Source of the DNA: Bin87 sp963666865
Lineage (GTDB): Bacteria > Chloroflexota > Dehalococcoidia > Lucifugimonadales > UBA3495
Direction of reading: 5' to 3'
NCBI GenBank assembly: GCA_963666865.1
Contig: OY763072.1
Location: 4,340,001-4,404,000, forward strand
DNA length: 64,000 nt
This document shows positions 16,377 to 23,688 of this stretch, piece by piece. Position 1 is the first letter of the stretch. Every line of letters begins with the position of its first letter. The position numbers and the translations under genes are program-made. Under the pieces are notes generated by a model that did no database searches, was not told the origin of the DNA, and saw only the letters and a program-made list of their open reading frames with translations.

Positions 16377-16404
16377 CGTCATTCCGGCGAAAGCCGGAAT
16401 CCAG
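16377..16404. repeat. Solo hairpin arm of the dispersed repeat family
   Basis: A single CGTCATTCCGGC-GAAA-GCCGGAATCCAG hairpin lies between the VOC gene and trpG. It is the left half of the paired hairpins seen at 28758, 37968 and 63068. A partial copy (CCGTCATTCCC) precedes it at 16355. Confidence 0.85.
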
Positions 16405-16442
16405 AAGCGCTGAAAACACAACGCGATGCAGGGTGCCGGCTT

Positions 16443-17033
16443 ATGCTTTTGCTCATCGACAACTACGACAGTTTCACCTGGAACCTCTACCAGTACCTCT
16501 GCGAACTGGGCGCCGAGGTTGAGGTGGTCCGCAACGACAAGACCTCCATCGAGGACATCGAGGCCCTGCGGCCCGATGGCATCGTGGTTTCCCCCGGCCC
16601 CTGCACCCCCCGGGAGGCTGGCATCTCCAACGACGTCATCCGCCACTTCGGCCCCCGGCTGCCCGTCCTGGGCGTCTGCCTCGGCCACCAGTGCATCGGC
16701 GACGCCTACGGCGCGACGGTGGACCGGGCCGGCGAAATCCGCCACGGCAAGACCTCGATGATCCACCACGACGGCAAGGGCGTTTTCGAGGGCCTACCCA
16801 ACCCCTTCGAGGCCATCCGCTACCACAGCCTGGTCATCTATCCCGACACCGTCCCCGACTTCCTGGAAGTCACCGCCTGGACCGATAACGGCCTCGTCAT
16901 GGGCGTCCGCCACAAGGAACTCCCCGTCGAGGGGGTCCAGTTCCACCCCGAATCCATAATGACCGCCGTGGGCCACGACCTGCTGCGCAACTACCTCAAC
17001 CAGGTCGCCGAGTTTCACGCCCCTGCGTCGTAA
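16443..17033 (+). CDS. trpG: Anthranilate synthase component II (glutamine amidotransferase)
   Basis: 196-residue class I glutamine amidotransferase: L-L-L-I-D-N-Y-D-S-F-T at the start, V-V-S-P-G-P-C-T-P, the catalytic Cys in G-V-C-L-G-H-Q (about residue 79) and the His-Glu pair in V-Q-F-H-P-E-S. It supplies ammonia to TrpE; the same subunit may also serve PabB. It is close to but not contiguous with trpE, and a repeat hairpin lies immediately upstream. Confidence 0.93.
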   Translation: MLLLIDNYDSFTWNLYQYLCELGAEVEVVRNDKTSIEDIEALRPDGIVVSPGPCTPREAGISNDVIRHFGPRLPVLGVCLGHQCIGDAYGATVDRAGEIRHGKTSMIHHDGKGVFEGLPNPFEAIRYHSLVIYPDTVPDFLEVTAWTDNGLVMGVRHKELPVEGVQFHPESIMTAVGHDLLRNYLNQVAEFHAPAS

Positions 17034-17044
17034 GCGTACCAAGC

Positions 17045-17605
17045 ATGTCATTGCGAGCGCTGCGTCGGATCGCAGTGATCGGCACCTCAGGTTCAGGCAA
17101 AACCACGCTGGCCGCTGAGCTGGCGAACCGCCTGAGAGCGCCACACGTCGAGTTAGACGCCTATCATCACGGCCCGAACTGGATTCCCACCCCGGACGAG
17201 ATACTCAGGCGGAACATCGCCGACAGGATGTCGGGCGAAAAGTGGGTGGCCGATGGGAATTACAGCGCGGTCAGGGACATCGTTTGGACGAGAGCTACCG
17301 CCCTGGTCTGGCTGGATTACCCGTTCCCCGTGGTGTTCTGGCGTCTGTTTCGTCGGACCATGGCGCGCGGCATAACCGGAGCGGAGCTGTGGAACGGCAA
17401 CCGGGAGATCCTGTGGCGACATTTTTTAACCAAAGACTCCCTTTTCCTGTGGGCCTTCCAGACTCATTGGAGGCGGAGGAAAACGGTCCCGGAGGCGTTG
17501 GCTGCGCCCGACTATGCGCATCTGGCCGTGCTGCGGTTCCGTTCACCTAGGGCGGCAGAAACCTGGCTGAATTCAATCCCAAACCGGAGCGGATTGCTAT
17601 ACTGA
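17045..17605 (+). CDS. P-loop nucleotide kinase-like protein (topology-modulation/adenylate kinase-like)
   Basis: 186 residues. Walker A G-T-S-G-S-G-K-T-T is at residues 13-21, preceded by R-I-A-V-I. Then come H-V-E-L-D-A, H-G-P-N-W and W-V-A-D-G-N-Y-S, all typical of the FlaR/topology-modulation group of small P-loop kinases. The substrate is unknown. The start codon and first seven codons lie in a sequence (ATGTCATTGCGAGCG...) nearly identical to the dispersed repeat at 19538. A GTG at 17075 is an alternative but would remove part of the first strand. Confidence 0.78.
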   Translation: MSLRALRRIAVIGTSGSGKTTLAAELANRLRAPHVELDAYHHGPNWIPTPDEILRRNIADRMSGEKWVADGNYSAVRDIVWTRATALVWLDYPFPVVFWRLFRRTMARGITGAELWNGNREILWRHFLTKDSLFLWAFQTHWRRRKTVPEALAAPDYAHLAVLRFRSPRAAETWLNSIPNRSGLLY

Positions 17606-17649
17606 AATAAACCAACCCGTTCATCGCCCCTCCGCGCCGGAGGTCAACT

Positions 17650-18831
17650 ATGCCACCCACCAACATCGGCCCTGGCGTACTTGCTTGGCTCCCCACCGAG
17701 CAGATCGAAGAGTCGGCAATGCGGCAGATCGAGAACCTGTCGCAGATGCCCTTCATCTTCAAGCACGTCGCGGTGATGCCCGACTGCCACTTCGGCCTGG
17801 GCGCAACCGTCGGCTCGGTCATACCCACCGTCCGCGCCATCATCCCCGCCGCCGTCGGCGTGGACATCGGCTGCGGCATGATCGCCGTCAAGACGCCGCT
17901 GCAGCGCGCGGATTTGCCCGACGACCTATCCGACATCCGCCGCGCCATCGAGAGCCAGATACCCCTCAGCGCCGGCCACTACAACCGCAGCGTCAAGAAG
18001 ACCACCCGCCCGCGCATCGAACAGCTGGAAGCCAAAGCCGCCGAGCTGGACCGCCTCGATTTCTACGACAACCTGTCCAAGAACTGGCGCAACCAACTGG
18101 GTTCCCTGGGTTCCGGCAACCACTTCATCGAGATCGTGCTGGACGAGGAGGACTACGCCTGGGCCTTCCTCCACTCCGGTTCCCGGGGCATCGGCAACCG
18201 CATCGCCACCCACCACATCGCCGTCGCCAAGCAGCTGATGGAGAAGTGGTACATCAACCTGCCCGACGCCGACCTGTCCTACTTGGTGGAGGACACTCCC
18301 GAGTTCGACAACTACATGACCGACCTGGACTGGGCGCAGGAGTTCGCCCTCCTCAACCGCGAGGAGATGATGGAGCGCATCATCAAAATTCTCCAGCATC
18401 GCTGCGGCGATTTCGATGAAGTGGAACGCATCCAGTGCCACCACAACTTCACCAAGCGGGAGCATCACTTCGGCAAGAACATCCTGGTCTCCCGCAAGGG
18501 CGCAATCGAGGCCCGCGACGGCCAGCTTGGGCTGATCCCCGGCTCCATGGGCGCCCGCAGCTACGTCGTGCGCGGCAAGGGCAACCAGGCTTCCTTCAAC
18601 ACCGCTCCCCACGGCGCCGGCCGTCGCCTCAGCCGCAACCGCGCCCGCCAGTCCTTCACTATGGACGACTTCGACCGGGACATGGCCGGCATCGAGGTCA
18701 ATCGCTCCGAAGCCTTCCTCGACGAACTCCCCGGCGCCTACAAGGACATCGACCTGGTGATGGAACAGTCCGCCGACCTGGTCGAAATCCTCCACACCTT
18801 CCGCCAAATCGTCAACGTCAAAGGAGCGTAA
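17650..18831 (+). CDS. rtcB: RtcB family RNA-splicing ligase
   Basis: GTP-dependent ligation of RNA 3'-phosphate (or cyclic phosphate) and 5'-OH ends for RNA repair. The 393 residues include M-P-D-C-H-F-G (about residue 44), the metal-binding G-V-D-I-G-C-G-M (about 72-79), G-S-L-G-S-G-N-H-F, H-S-G-S-R-G-I-G, H-N-F, G-S-M-G-A-R-S-Y and the guanylylation His in P-H-G-A-G-R (about 320). ATG 17650 follows CCGGAGG. The protein is in the shorter bacterial RtcB class. No archease gene is adjacent. Confidence 0.93.
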   Translation: MPPTNIGPGVLAWLPTEQIEESAMRQIENLSQMPFIFKHVAVMPDCHFGLGATVGSVIPTVRAIIPAAVGVDIGCGMIAVKTPLQRADLPDDLSDIRRAIESQIPLSAGHYNRSVKKTTRPRIEQLEAKAAELDRLDFYDNLSKNWRNQLGSLGSGNHFIEIVLDEEDYAWAFLHSGSRGIGNRIATHHIAVAKQLMEKWYINLPDADLSYLVEDTPEFDNYMTDLDWAQEFALLNREEMMERIIKILQHRCGDFDEVERIQCHHNFTKREHHFGKNILVSRKGAIEARDGQLGLIPGSMGARSYVVRGKGNQASFNTAPHGAGRRLSRNRARQSFTMDDFDRDMAGIEVNRSEAFLDELPGAYKDIDLVMEQSADLVEILHTFRQIVNVKGA

Positions 18832-18852
18832 CCTCGCGCCAGGAGGCCACCA

Positions 18853-19077
18853 ATGCCCGATGCAGAACAACACCAGGAACCAAAACCTCGCCCCTACGCC
18901 CATCTGACCGTCGATGAGTTGCGCAAGGTTGAAGAGCTCACCGATGAGGAGTGGTTCGACGAGCTCCGCGCCAGGGGTATCCTCGTCCGGGCATACGATG
19001 GCCCGCCTAAGCCCTGGCCGCCTAAGCCGGTATTGCCACCGGGCGCGCTGGAAAGATTTCTCAAAGATCGGGGGTAA
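18853..19077 (+). CDS. Small acidic protein, putative antitoxin (copy 1)
   Basis: 74 residues: a charged, Pro-rich N-terminus (K-P-R-P-Y-A-H-L), a central acidic helix (E-L-R-K-V-E-E-L-T-D-E-E-W-F-D-E-L) and a Pro-rich C-terminus ending P-P-G-A-L-E-R-F-L-K-D-R-G. No DNA-binding domain is obvious. It stands directly in front of a PIN gene, and the pair is duplicated 770 bp downstream, so a PIN-neutralising role is likely. RBS: CCAGGAGGCC. Confidence 0.65.
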   Translation: MPDAEQHQEPKPRPYAHLTVDELRKVEELTDEEWFDELRARGILVRAYDGPPKPWPPKPVLPPGALERFLKDRG

Positions 19078-19083
19078 TGATCG

Positions 19084-19479
19084 TTGACACCGCTCCATCT
19101 ACCCATTGCCTACGTCGATTCGTCGGCGATGGTAGCCATCGCTCGTTTTGAACCGTCGGCTCAGTCGGTCGTACAACGCTTGGCAGCGTTTTCGGGATTG
19201 GTGTCGTCAAACCTGTTAGAAGCAGAGGTACGTTCCGTATTTGCCCGCGAGAGGCAGGAGTTGGACGCCAGCCTGTTACAAAACATCGAATGGATTTTCC
19301 CTGACCGACCACTGAGTTCCGAAATAGCCGCCGTCCTCCAAGCCGGCTATCTCCGCGGCGCCGATCTCTGGCACGTAGCAAACGCCCTCTACGCCGCCCG
19401 CACCATGCCCGGTCTGGCCTTCATAACCCTTGACCAACGGCAGCAGACCGTCGCGTCTGCCTTGGGCTTCCCTATTTGA
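19084..19479 (+). CDS. PIN-domain protein (copy 1)
   Basis: 131 residues starting at TTG 19084, aligned with ATG in the second copy. PIN motifs: I-A-Y-V-D-S-S-A-M at the N-terminus, S-N-L-L-E-A-E-V, R-G-A-D-L-W-H-V-A-N-A-L and F-I-T-L-D-Q-R-Q. Six bases separate it from the upstream small acidic protein. Residues from E-I-A-A-V-L to F-I are identical to copy 2 at DNA level. Confidence 0.82.
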   Translation: MTPLHLPIAYVDSSAMVAIARFEPSAQSVVQRLAAFSGLVSSNLLEAEVRSVFARERQELDASLLQNIEWIFPDRPLSSEIAAVLQAGYLRGADLWHVANALYAARTMPGLAFITLDQRQQTVASALGFPI

Positions 19480-19537
19480 TGAACCTCTCTGCATCTTCGC
19501 GCTTCTGCGTTAAAATGCCCCTTGCCATACCCAGCCA

Positions 19538-19568
19538 ATGTCATTGCGAGCGCAGCGTGGCAATCTCG
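19538..19568. repeat. Dispersed repeat ATGTCATTGCGAGCG...
   Basis: A ~31-bp sequence running from ATGTCATTGCGAGCG to GGCAATCTCG lies between the two duplicated modules. Its 5' half recurs at 17045, where it forms the start of the P-loop kinase gene. This type of repeat is widespread in bacterial genomes. Confidence 0.7.
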
Positions 19569-19622
19569 TCGCTATAGATTGGATACCATTCTCCCGCCCG
19601 CGCACCCAGCCATGAGGCAATC

Positions 19623-19847
19623 ATGCCCGACCCAGAACAACACAAAGATCCAAAACCTCGCCCTTACGCCCATCTGCCCGTCGAAGAACTGCGCAAGGTT
19701 GAAGAGCTCACCGACGAGGAATGGTTCGACGAGCTCGAAGCCCGGGGCATAATCACGCCGCCAAAAGATCCTACGGCGAAGATAATGCCGCCTAAACGGC
19801 CTTTGCCTCCCGGCGCTCTGGAGCGCTTCCTGAAGGAGCGGGGTTAG
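19623..19847 (+). CDS. Small acidic protein, putative antitoxin (copy 2)
   Basis: 74 residues, about 70% identical to copy 1 at 18853, with the same K-P-R-P-Y-A-H-L start, the same acidic E-E-L-T-D-E-E-W-F-D-E-L helix and the same P-P-G-A-L-E-R-F-L-K end. The differences cluster in the Pro/Lys linker (residues ~45-58), which could set pairing specificity. Followed by PIN copy 2 after six bases. Confidence 0.65.
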   Translation: MPDPEQHKDPKPRPYAHLPVEELRKVEELTDEEWFDELEARGIITPPKDPTAKIMPPKRPLPPGALERFLKERG

Positions 19848-19853
19848 TGAGCG

Positions 19854-20249
19854 ATGACACCGCCTGAACTCACGGTGGCATATGTCGATTCCTCAGCAGT
19901 GGTTGCCGTTACTCGCGGCGAACCGAACGCAGCCTTCGTTTCTCAACGGCTTTCGAGCTTCGGGAGGTTGGTATCCTCGAACCTTCTGGAAGCCGAGGTG
20001 CGCGCGGCATTTGCCCGGGAAGGGCACGAATTCGACCCAGGCATCCTGGACCCTATGCGGTGGGTCATCCCTATCCGACCTCTCCACGCCGAAATAGCCG
20101 CCGTCCTCCAAGCCGGCTATCTCCGCGGCGCCGATCTCTGGCACGTAGCAAACGCCCTCTACGCCGCCCGCACCATGCCCGGTCTGGCCTTCATCACGCT
20201 GGACCAACGCCAGCAGACCGTCGCGTCCAGCCTGGGCTTCCCAATCTGA
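19854..20249 (+). CDS. PIN-domain protein (copy 2)
   Basis: 131 residues from ATG 19854. The N-terminal half (A-Y-V-D-S-S-A-V-V, S-N-L-L-E-A-E-V) has diverged from copy 1. The stretch encoding residues ~80-114 is identical at every base (20091-20194 versus 19321-19424). PIN acidic residues are retained in D-S-S, L-E-A-E and G-A-D-L-W. Confidence 0.82.
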   Translation: MTPPELTVAYVDSSAVVAVTRGEPNAAFVSQRLSSFGRLVSSNLLEAEVRAAFAREGHEFDPGILDPMRWVIPIRPLHAEIAAVLQAGYLRGADLWHVANALYAARTMPGLAFITLDQRQQTVASSLGFPI

Positions 20250-20337
20250 AACGAATTTCGCTCTGCGTCTCCGCGTATTTGCGTTAAAATGCCCCTTGCC
20301 AAAGCCCGACCGCCCGACCCCTGACCAGGTGACCAAA

Positions 20338-21711
20338 ATGCCCACCATCGCCGAATACGTCTCCAACTACTCCGCCAACCTCCACTACCGCCACCTGCCC
20401 GCCGACACCGTCCACCTGCTCAAGCGGATGATGATTGACACCATCGGCTGCGCCATCGGCGGCTACACTTCCGAGCCGGCCAAGATCGCCCGCGACCTGG
20501 CCGGCGACGTTACCGGCCACCGCCGTCCCGTCACCATCATCGGCAGCGGACTCACCAGCAGCCCCGAACTCGCCACCTTCGCCAACGGCGTGATGATCCG
20601 CTACCTGGACTTCAACGACGGCTACACCACCCTGGAGTCGGGCCACCCCAGCGACAGCATCGCCGCCACCCTGGCCGGGGCGGAGCTGGCCGGAGCCGGC
20701 GGACGCCGCCTGCTCACCGCCACCGCCGTCGCCTACGAGGCTTTCTGCCGCTTCGGCGACGCCTTCAACATCCGGGCCTTGGGCTTCGACCACGTCACCA
20801 ACGGCGCCATCGCCAGTTCCCTGGGCGCGGCCCGCGCTATGGGCCTGTCCGCCGCCCGGACCGAACAGGCGCTGAACCTCGGCATCACCCCCAACCTGGC
20901 CCTGGGGCAGACCCGGGTCGGCGAGCTGTCCCACTGGAAGGGCTGCGCCTACGCTAACGCCAGCCGCAACGCCGTCTTCGCCGCCTTGCTGGCCGAGCGC
21001 GGGCTAACCGGTCCCGATCCCGTATTCGAGGGCGAGCTGGGCTTCTTCAACGCCGTCACCAGGGAACCCTACCGGCTGGAACCCTTCGGCGGCGACCAGG
21101 GACAGCCCTTCAAGGTCCACGAGTGCAACATCAAGCAGTTCGCCCTGGGCCTCTACTCGCAGACCGTGGTGGAAGCCGCCCTGGCTGCCCGCAACCAAGT
21201 GCCGGATTTTCGCGTCAACGACATCGAGGACGTCCACATCCGCACCCTGCAGAAGGCCATCGACATCATGGCCGGCGACGAGGAAAAGTATCATCCCCAG
21301 ACCCGCGAATCCGCCGACCACAGTATGCCCTACGCCACCGCCATCGCCCTCACCTACAACACCCTCAACCAGGGCCACTTCTCCGACGAGCATATCAACG
21401 ACCCCGGCATCGCCACCCTGATCGGCCGTACCCGCATTGAGGCGTCCGAGGAAGCCAACCGCCGTTTCCCCGAAGCCATGCTCTGCAACTTCGACCTGCG
21501 AATGCGCAGCGGCCAGACCTACAGCGCCGAGGTTGCCCAATTCCGCGGCCATCACCTCAACCCCATGACCGACGCCGAGGTCGAGGCCAAGTTCCGCGCT
21601 CTGTGCGAGAACCTGCTCACTCCCGACCAGACCGAGGAACTCCTTGCCCGCCTCTGGCGGCTGGAAGAAGAGGAAGACATCGGCGCCCTTCTCCGCCTCA
21701 CCCGCATCTAA
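20338..21711 (+). CDS. MmgE/PrpD family protein
   Basis: 457 residues of the 2-methylcitrate dehydratase/aconitate decarboxylase superfamily: I-D-T-I-G-C-A-I-G-G-Y near the N-terminus, a helical core with N-G-V-M-I-R-Y-L-D-F-N-D and G-H-P-S-D, and W-K-G-C-A-Y-A-N-A-S-R-N. Further on are S-A-D-H-S-M-P-Y and a C-terminal alpha/beta cap. The actual substrate is unknown. ATG 20338 is preferred over TTG 20296, which lies in the duplicated flank of the PIN module. The hydroxyacid dehydrogenase that follows after 17 bases is probably in the same operon and may act on the product. Confidence 0.87.
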   Translation: MPTIAEYVSNYSANLHYRHLPADTVHLLKRMMIDTIGCAIGGYTSEPAKIARDLAGDVTGHRRPVTIIGSGLTSSPELATFANGVMIRYLDFNDGYTTLESGHPSDSIAATLAGAELAGAGGRRLLTATAVAYEAFCRFGDAFNIRALGFDHVTNGAIASSLGAARAMGLSAARTEQALNLGITPNLALGQTRVGELSHWKGCAYANASRNAVFAALLAERGLTGPDPVFEGELGFFNAVTREPYRLEPFGGDQGQPFKVHECNIKQFALGLYSQTVVEAALAARNQVPDFRVNDIEDVHIRTLQKAIDIMAGDEEKYHPQTRESADHSMPYATAIALTYNTLNQGHFSDEHINDPGIATLIGRTRIEASEEANRRFPEAMLCNFDLRMRSGQTYSAEVAQFRGHHLNPMTDAEVEAKFRALCENLLTPDQTEELLARLWRLEEEEDIGALLRLTRI

Positions 21712-21728
21712 CGCAGGACTGGATCATC

Positions 21729-22751
21729 ATGGTCGAAACGCCCACCCGCATCCTCATCACTGATTTCGTCTGGCCGTCCACCGCGCCGGAACGGGAGGTC
21801 CTGGCGGCCGGCCTGGGGGACGACGTTGTGGTGGTGGAGGCGCCGGACGGATCGGAGGACACGCTGGCGGCGCTGGCCGTGGATTGTGACGGGATCATGA
21901 CGTGCTTCGCCCAGGTCACGCCGGCGGTAGTGCGGGCGGCGGAGCGATGCCGGGTCATCAGCCGGTACGGCGTGGGCGTGGACAACATCGCCGTGGACGT
22001 GGCGACGGAGCTGGGGATCCCGGTGACCTACGTGCCCGACTACTGCGTGGATGAGGTCAGCGATCACGTGATGGCGCTGCTGCTGACGTGGAACCGGCAG
22101 GTGGGCTTCTATAATGGCGTGGCGAAGGCGGGCCGGTGGGAGGGAACGCCGTCGCCGCATCCGCTGACGCGGCTGCGGGGCCAAACTATCGGCATCGTAG
22201 GTTTTGGACGCATCGGGCGGGCGGTGGCGGAAAAGGCACGGGCCTTCGGGTTGGCGACGCTGGCCTACGACCCGTACCTGCCGTCGAGCGCCGAACTGCC
22301 CGACGGGGTAACCGCCGCGTTGCTGGACGACCTGCTGGCCGCGTCCGACTACGTGACGGTTCATACGCCACTGAATGACGAGACGCGAGGATTGATTGGT
22401 GAGAGCGCCTTCCAACGGATGAAGCCGACAGCATATCTGGTCAACTGCGCGCGGGGACCGATTGTGGACGAGCCGGCCCTGTGCGACGCACTGTGGAGCG
22501 GGCAGATCGCCGGAGCCGGGCTGGACGTTATGGAATCGGCGTCGCCGCCGGAGGATCATCCGCTGTTCGGTATGGACAACGTGATCGTCACGCCCCACGT
22601 GGCCTTTCTGTCGCAGCAGTCGGTGCTGGAGCTGGAAGTGCGAACGGCGCGGGCCACGGTGGACGTGCTGCAAGGGCGGATGCCGGAGTTCCTGGTCAAC
22701 CCATCCGTCTTGCCGAATTCCAGGGTAACGCTGCGGAGTAGGGGCGAATAA
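21729..22751 (+). CDS. D-isomer-specific 2-hydroxyacid dehydrogenase (C-terminal-binding-protein type)
   Basis: 340 residues from ATG 21729. The NAD-binding fold has I-G-I-V-G-F-G-R-I-G-R-A and the catalytic set is intact: R in N-C-A-R-G-P-I-V-D, E in S-A-S-P-P-E-D-H-P-L-F and H in T-P-H-V-A-F-L-S. It likely interconverts a 2-oxo acid and a D-2-hydroxy acid. The last residues (S-R-G-E) and the TAA stop are encoded by the perfect palindrome at 22735-22768, so the repeat determines this C-terminus. Confidence 0.88.
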   Translation: MVETPTRILITDFVWPSTAPEREVLAAGLGDDVVVVEAPDGSEDTLAALAVDCDGIMTCFAQVTPAVVRAAERCRVISRYGVGVDNIAVDVATELGIPVTYVPDYCVDEVSDHVMALLLTWNRQVGFYNGVAKAGRWEGTPSPHPLTRLRGQTIGIVGFGRIGRAVAEKARAFGLATLAYDPYLPSSAELPDGVTAALLDDLLAASDYVTVHTPLNDETRGLIGESAFQRMKPTAYLVNCARGPIVDEPALCDALWSGQIAGAGLDVMESASPPEDHPLFGMDNVIVTPHVAFLSQQSVLELEVRTARATVDVLQGRMPEFLVNPSVLPNSRVTLRSRGE

Positions 22752-22768
22752 TTATTCGCCCCTACTCC
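22735..22768. repeat. Perfect 34-bp palindrome containing the stop codon of the upstream gene
   Basis: GGAGTAGGGGCGAATAA and its exact complement form a fully symmetric 34-bp sequence. The stop TAA of the hydroxyacid dehydrogenase gene (22749-22751) lies at the centre. Same arm family as 2295, 25389, 27812 and 30805. Confidence 0.92.
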
Positions 22769-22801
22769 TTATGCAATCACTGCTGCAAAAGGGAGAATGA
22801 T

Positions 22802-23623
22802 TTGACTACAGCAGGTTTTACCATCAGTTACTTGGGCACTGGCGGAGGCGGGAGCACTCTGCGCAACCACACCGCCATGGTGGTGGAGTGTCCCGACGGC
22901 GAGCGGATACTGCTGGACGCGGCATCGGGGAATACCGTGCTGCGCCATGGCGAGCAGTTGGGATTTTCGCCAACGGACTTCGACCACTGCCTGCTGAGCC
23001 ACAGCCATGCCGACCACTGCGAGGGACTGCCGCACATCGAGATGCAGCGCAGCCGGCGCAACCCTGCCGAGCGCCCCATGCTGGTGTATGGTTCCGAGGG
23101 CGCTCTCGCCGACCTGGGCGGGTTGCTGGCCTATCCGACGCGGAGGCTGTTGGTCGATGCAGAGGGCGCGGTGCGTCGGGGAGACGGACGGCGCAGTTTC
23201 ACCTTCCGGCCCGCCGAGCCTGGGCAGTGGATCCAGATCACGCCGACGGTACGAGCCAAGTGCGCGCCGGTGGACCACATCGACGGAGCGCAGGCGTGGC
23301 GGGTGGAATCGGGCGGACGGGCGATTGTGTTTTCGGGCGACACCCGGTGGTGTCCGTCGCTGGCAGAGCTGGCGGAGGGGGCGACGCTGCTGATCCACGA
23401 AGCCATCTGCACGGAGGCGGACCGGAGACGCGCGGACGAGACTGCTCACTCCACCGCCGCGGAGGCCGGTCGGATCGCACAGATGGCCGGCGTCGGGTCG
23501 TTGACACTGACCCACATCGACGACCCCTTCCACGCTGAAACCGAGTTGCTGGCGGGAGAGGCCCGCTCGGTGTACGACGGGCCGGTGGCGGTGGCGTCGG
23601 ACTGCTGGCAGCAGCGGGTTTAG
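22802..23623 (+). CDS. MBL-fold metallo-hydrolase
   Basis: 273 residues, TTG start at 22802 after GGGAGAA. The metallo-beta-lactamase signature H-S-H-A-D-H-C-E-G-L-P-H is near residue 64. Further on are D-H-I-D-G-A, F-S-G-D-T-R-W, L-I-H-E-A-I-C and T-H-I-D-D-P-F, giving a two-metal site as in RNase Z/arylsulfatase-like members. The substrate is unknown. It follows the palindrome. Confidence 0.85.
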   Translation: MTTAGFTISYLGTGGGGSTLRNHTAMVVECPDGERILLDAASGNTVLRHGEQLGFSPTDFDHCLLSHSHADHCEGLPHIEMQRSRRNPAERPMLVYGSEGALADLGGLLAYPTRRLLVDAEGAVRRGDGRRSFTFRPAEPGQWIQITPTVRAKCAPVDHIDGAQAWRVESGGRAIVFSGDTRWCPSLAELAEGATLLIHEAICTEADRRRADETAHSTAAEAGRIAQMAGVGSLTLTHIDDPFHAETELLAGEARSVYDGPVAVASDCWQQRV

Positions 23624-23643
23624 GCTGGGGAATGGTGGTAAAA

Positions 23644-23671
23644 TTGCCGACGCCAAAATCGCGGCTATGAT
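23644..23671 (+). promoter_or_regulatory. Possible promoter of nhaA
   Basis: TTGCCG (23644-23649) and TATGAT (23666-23671), 16 bases apart, end 17 bases before the nhaA ATG. The leader would be very short. Confidence 0.45.
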
Positions 23672-23688
23672 AACCAGCTCCGACGCCC

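Larger units (their letters stand above)
18853..20249 (+). repeat. Tandem duplication of an acidic-protein/PIN module, 770-bp period
   Basis: Both genes and part of the downstream flank (TTAAAATGCCCCTTGCC at about 19510 and 20284) are repeated. All four gene starts and stops are offset by exactly 770 bp. A 104-bp block (19321-19424 and 20091-20194) is identical although the upstream half of the same gene is not. That is the mark of gene conversion or of selection on the C-terminal half. Confidence 0.85.

Noticed and set aside
17926..19098. A 390-residue frame antisense to rtcB
   Set aside because: RtcB motifs are complete on the plus strand; this is a shadow frame that also crosses into the next gene.
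22735..22768. GTAGGGGCGA palindromes as rho-independent terminators
   Set aside because: None is followed by a T-run, and the 30805 copy lies inside a probable operon.
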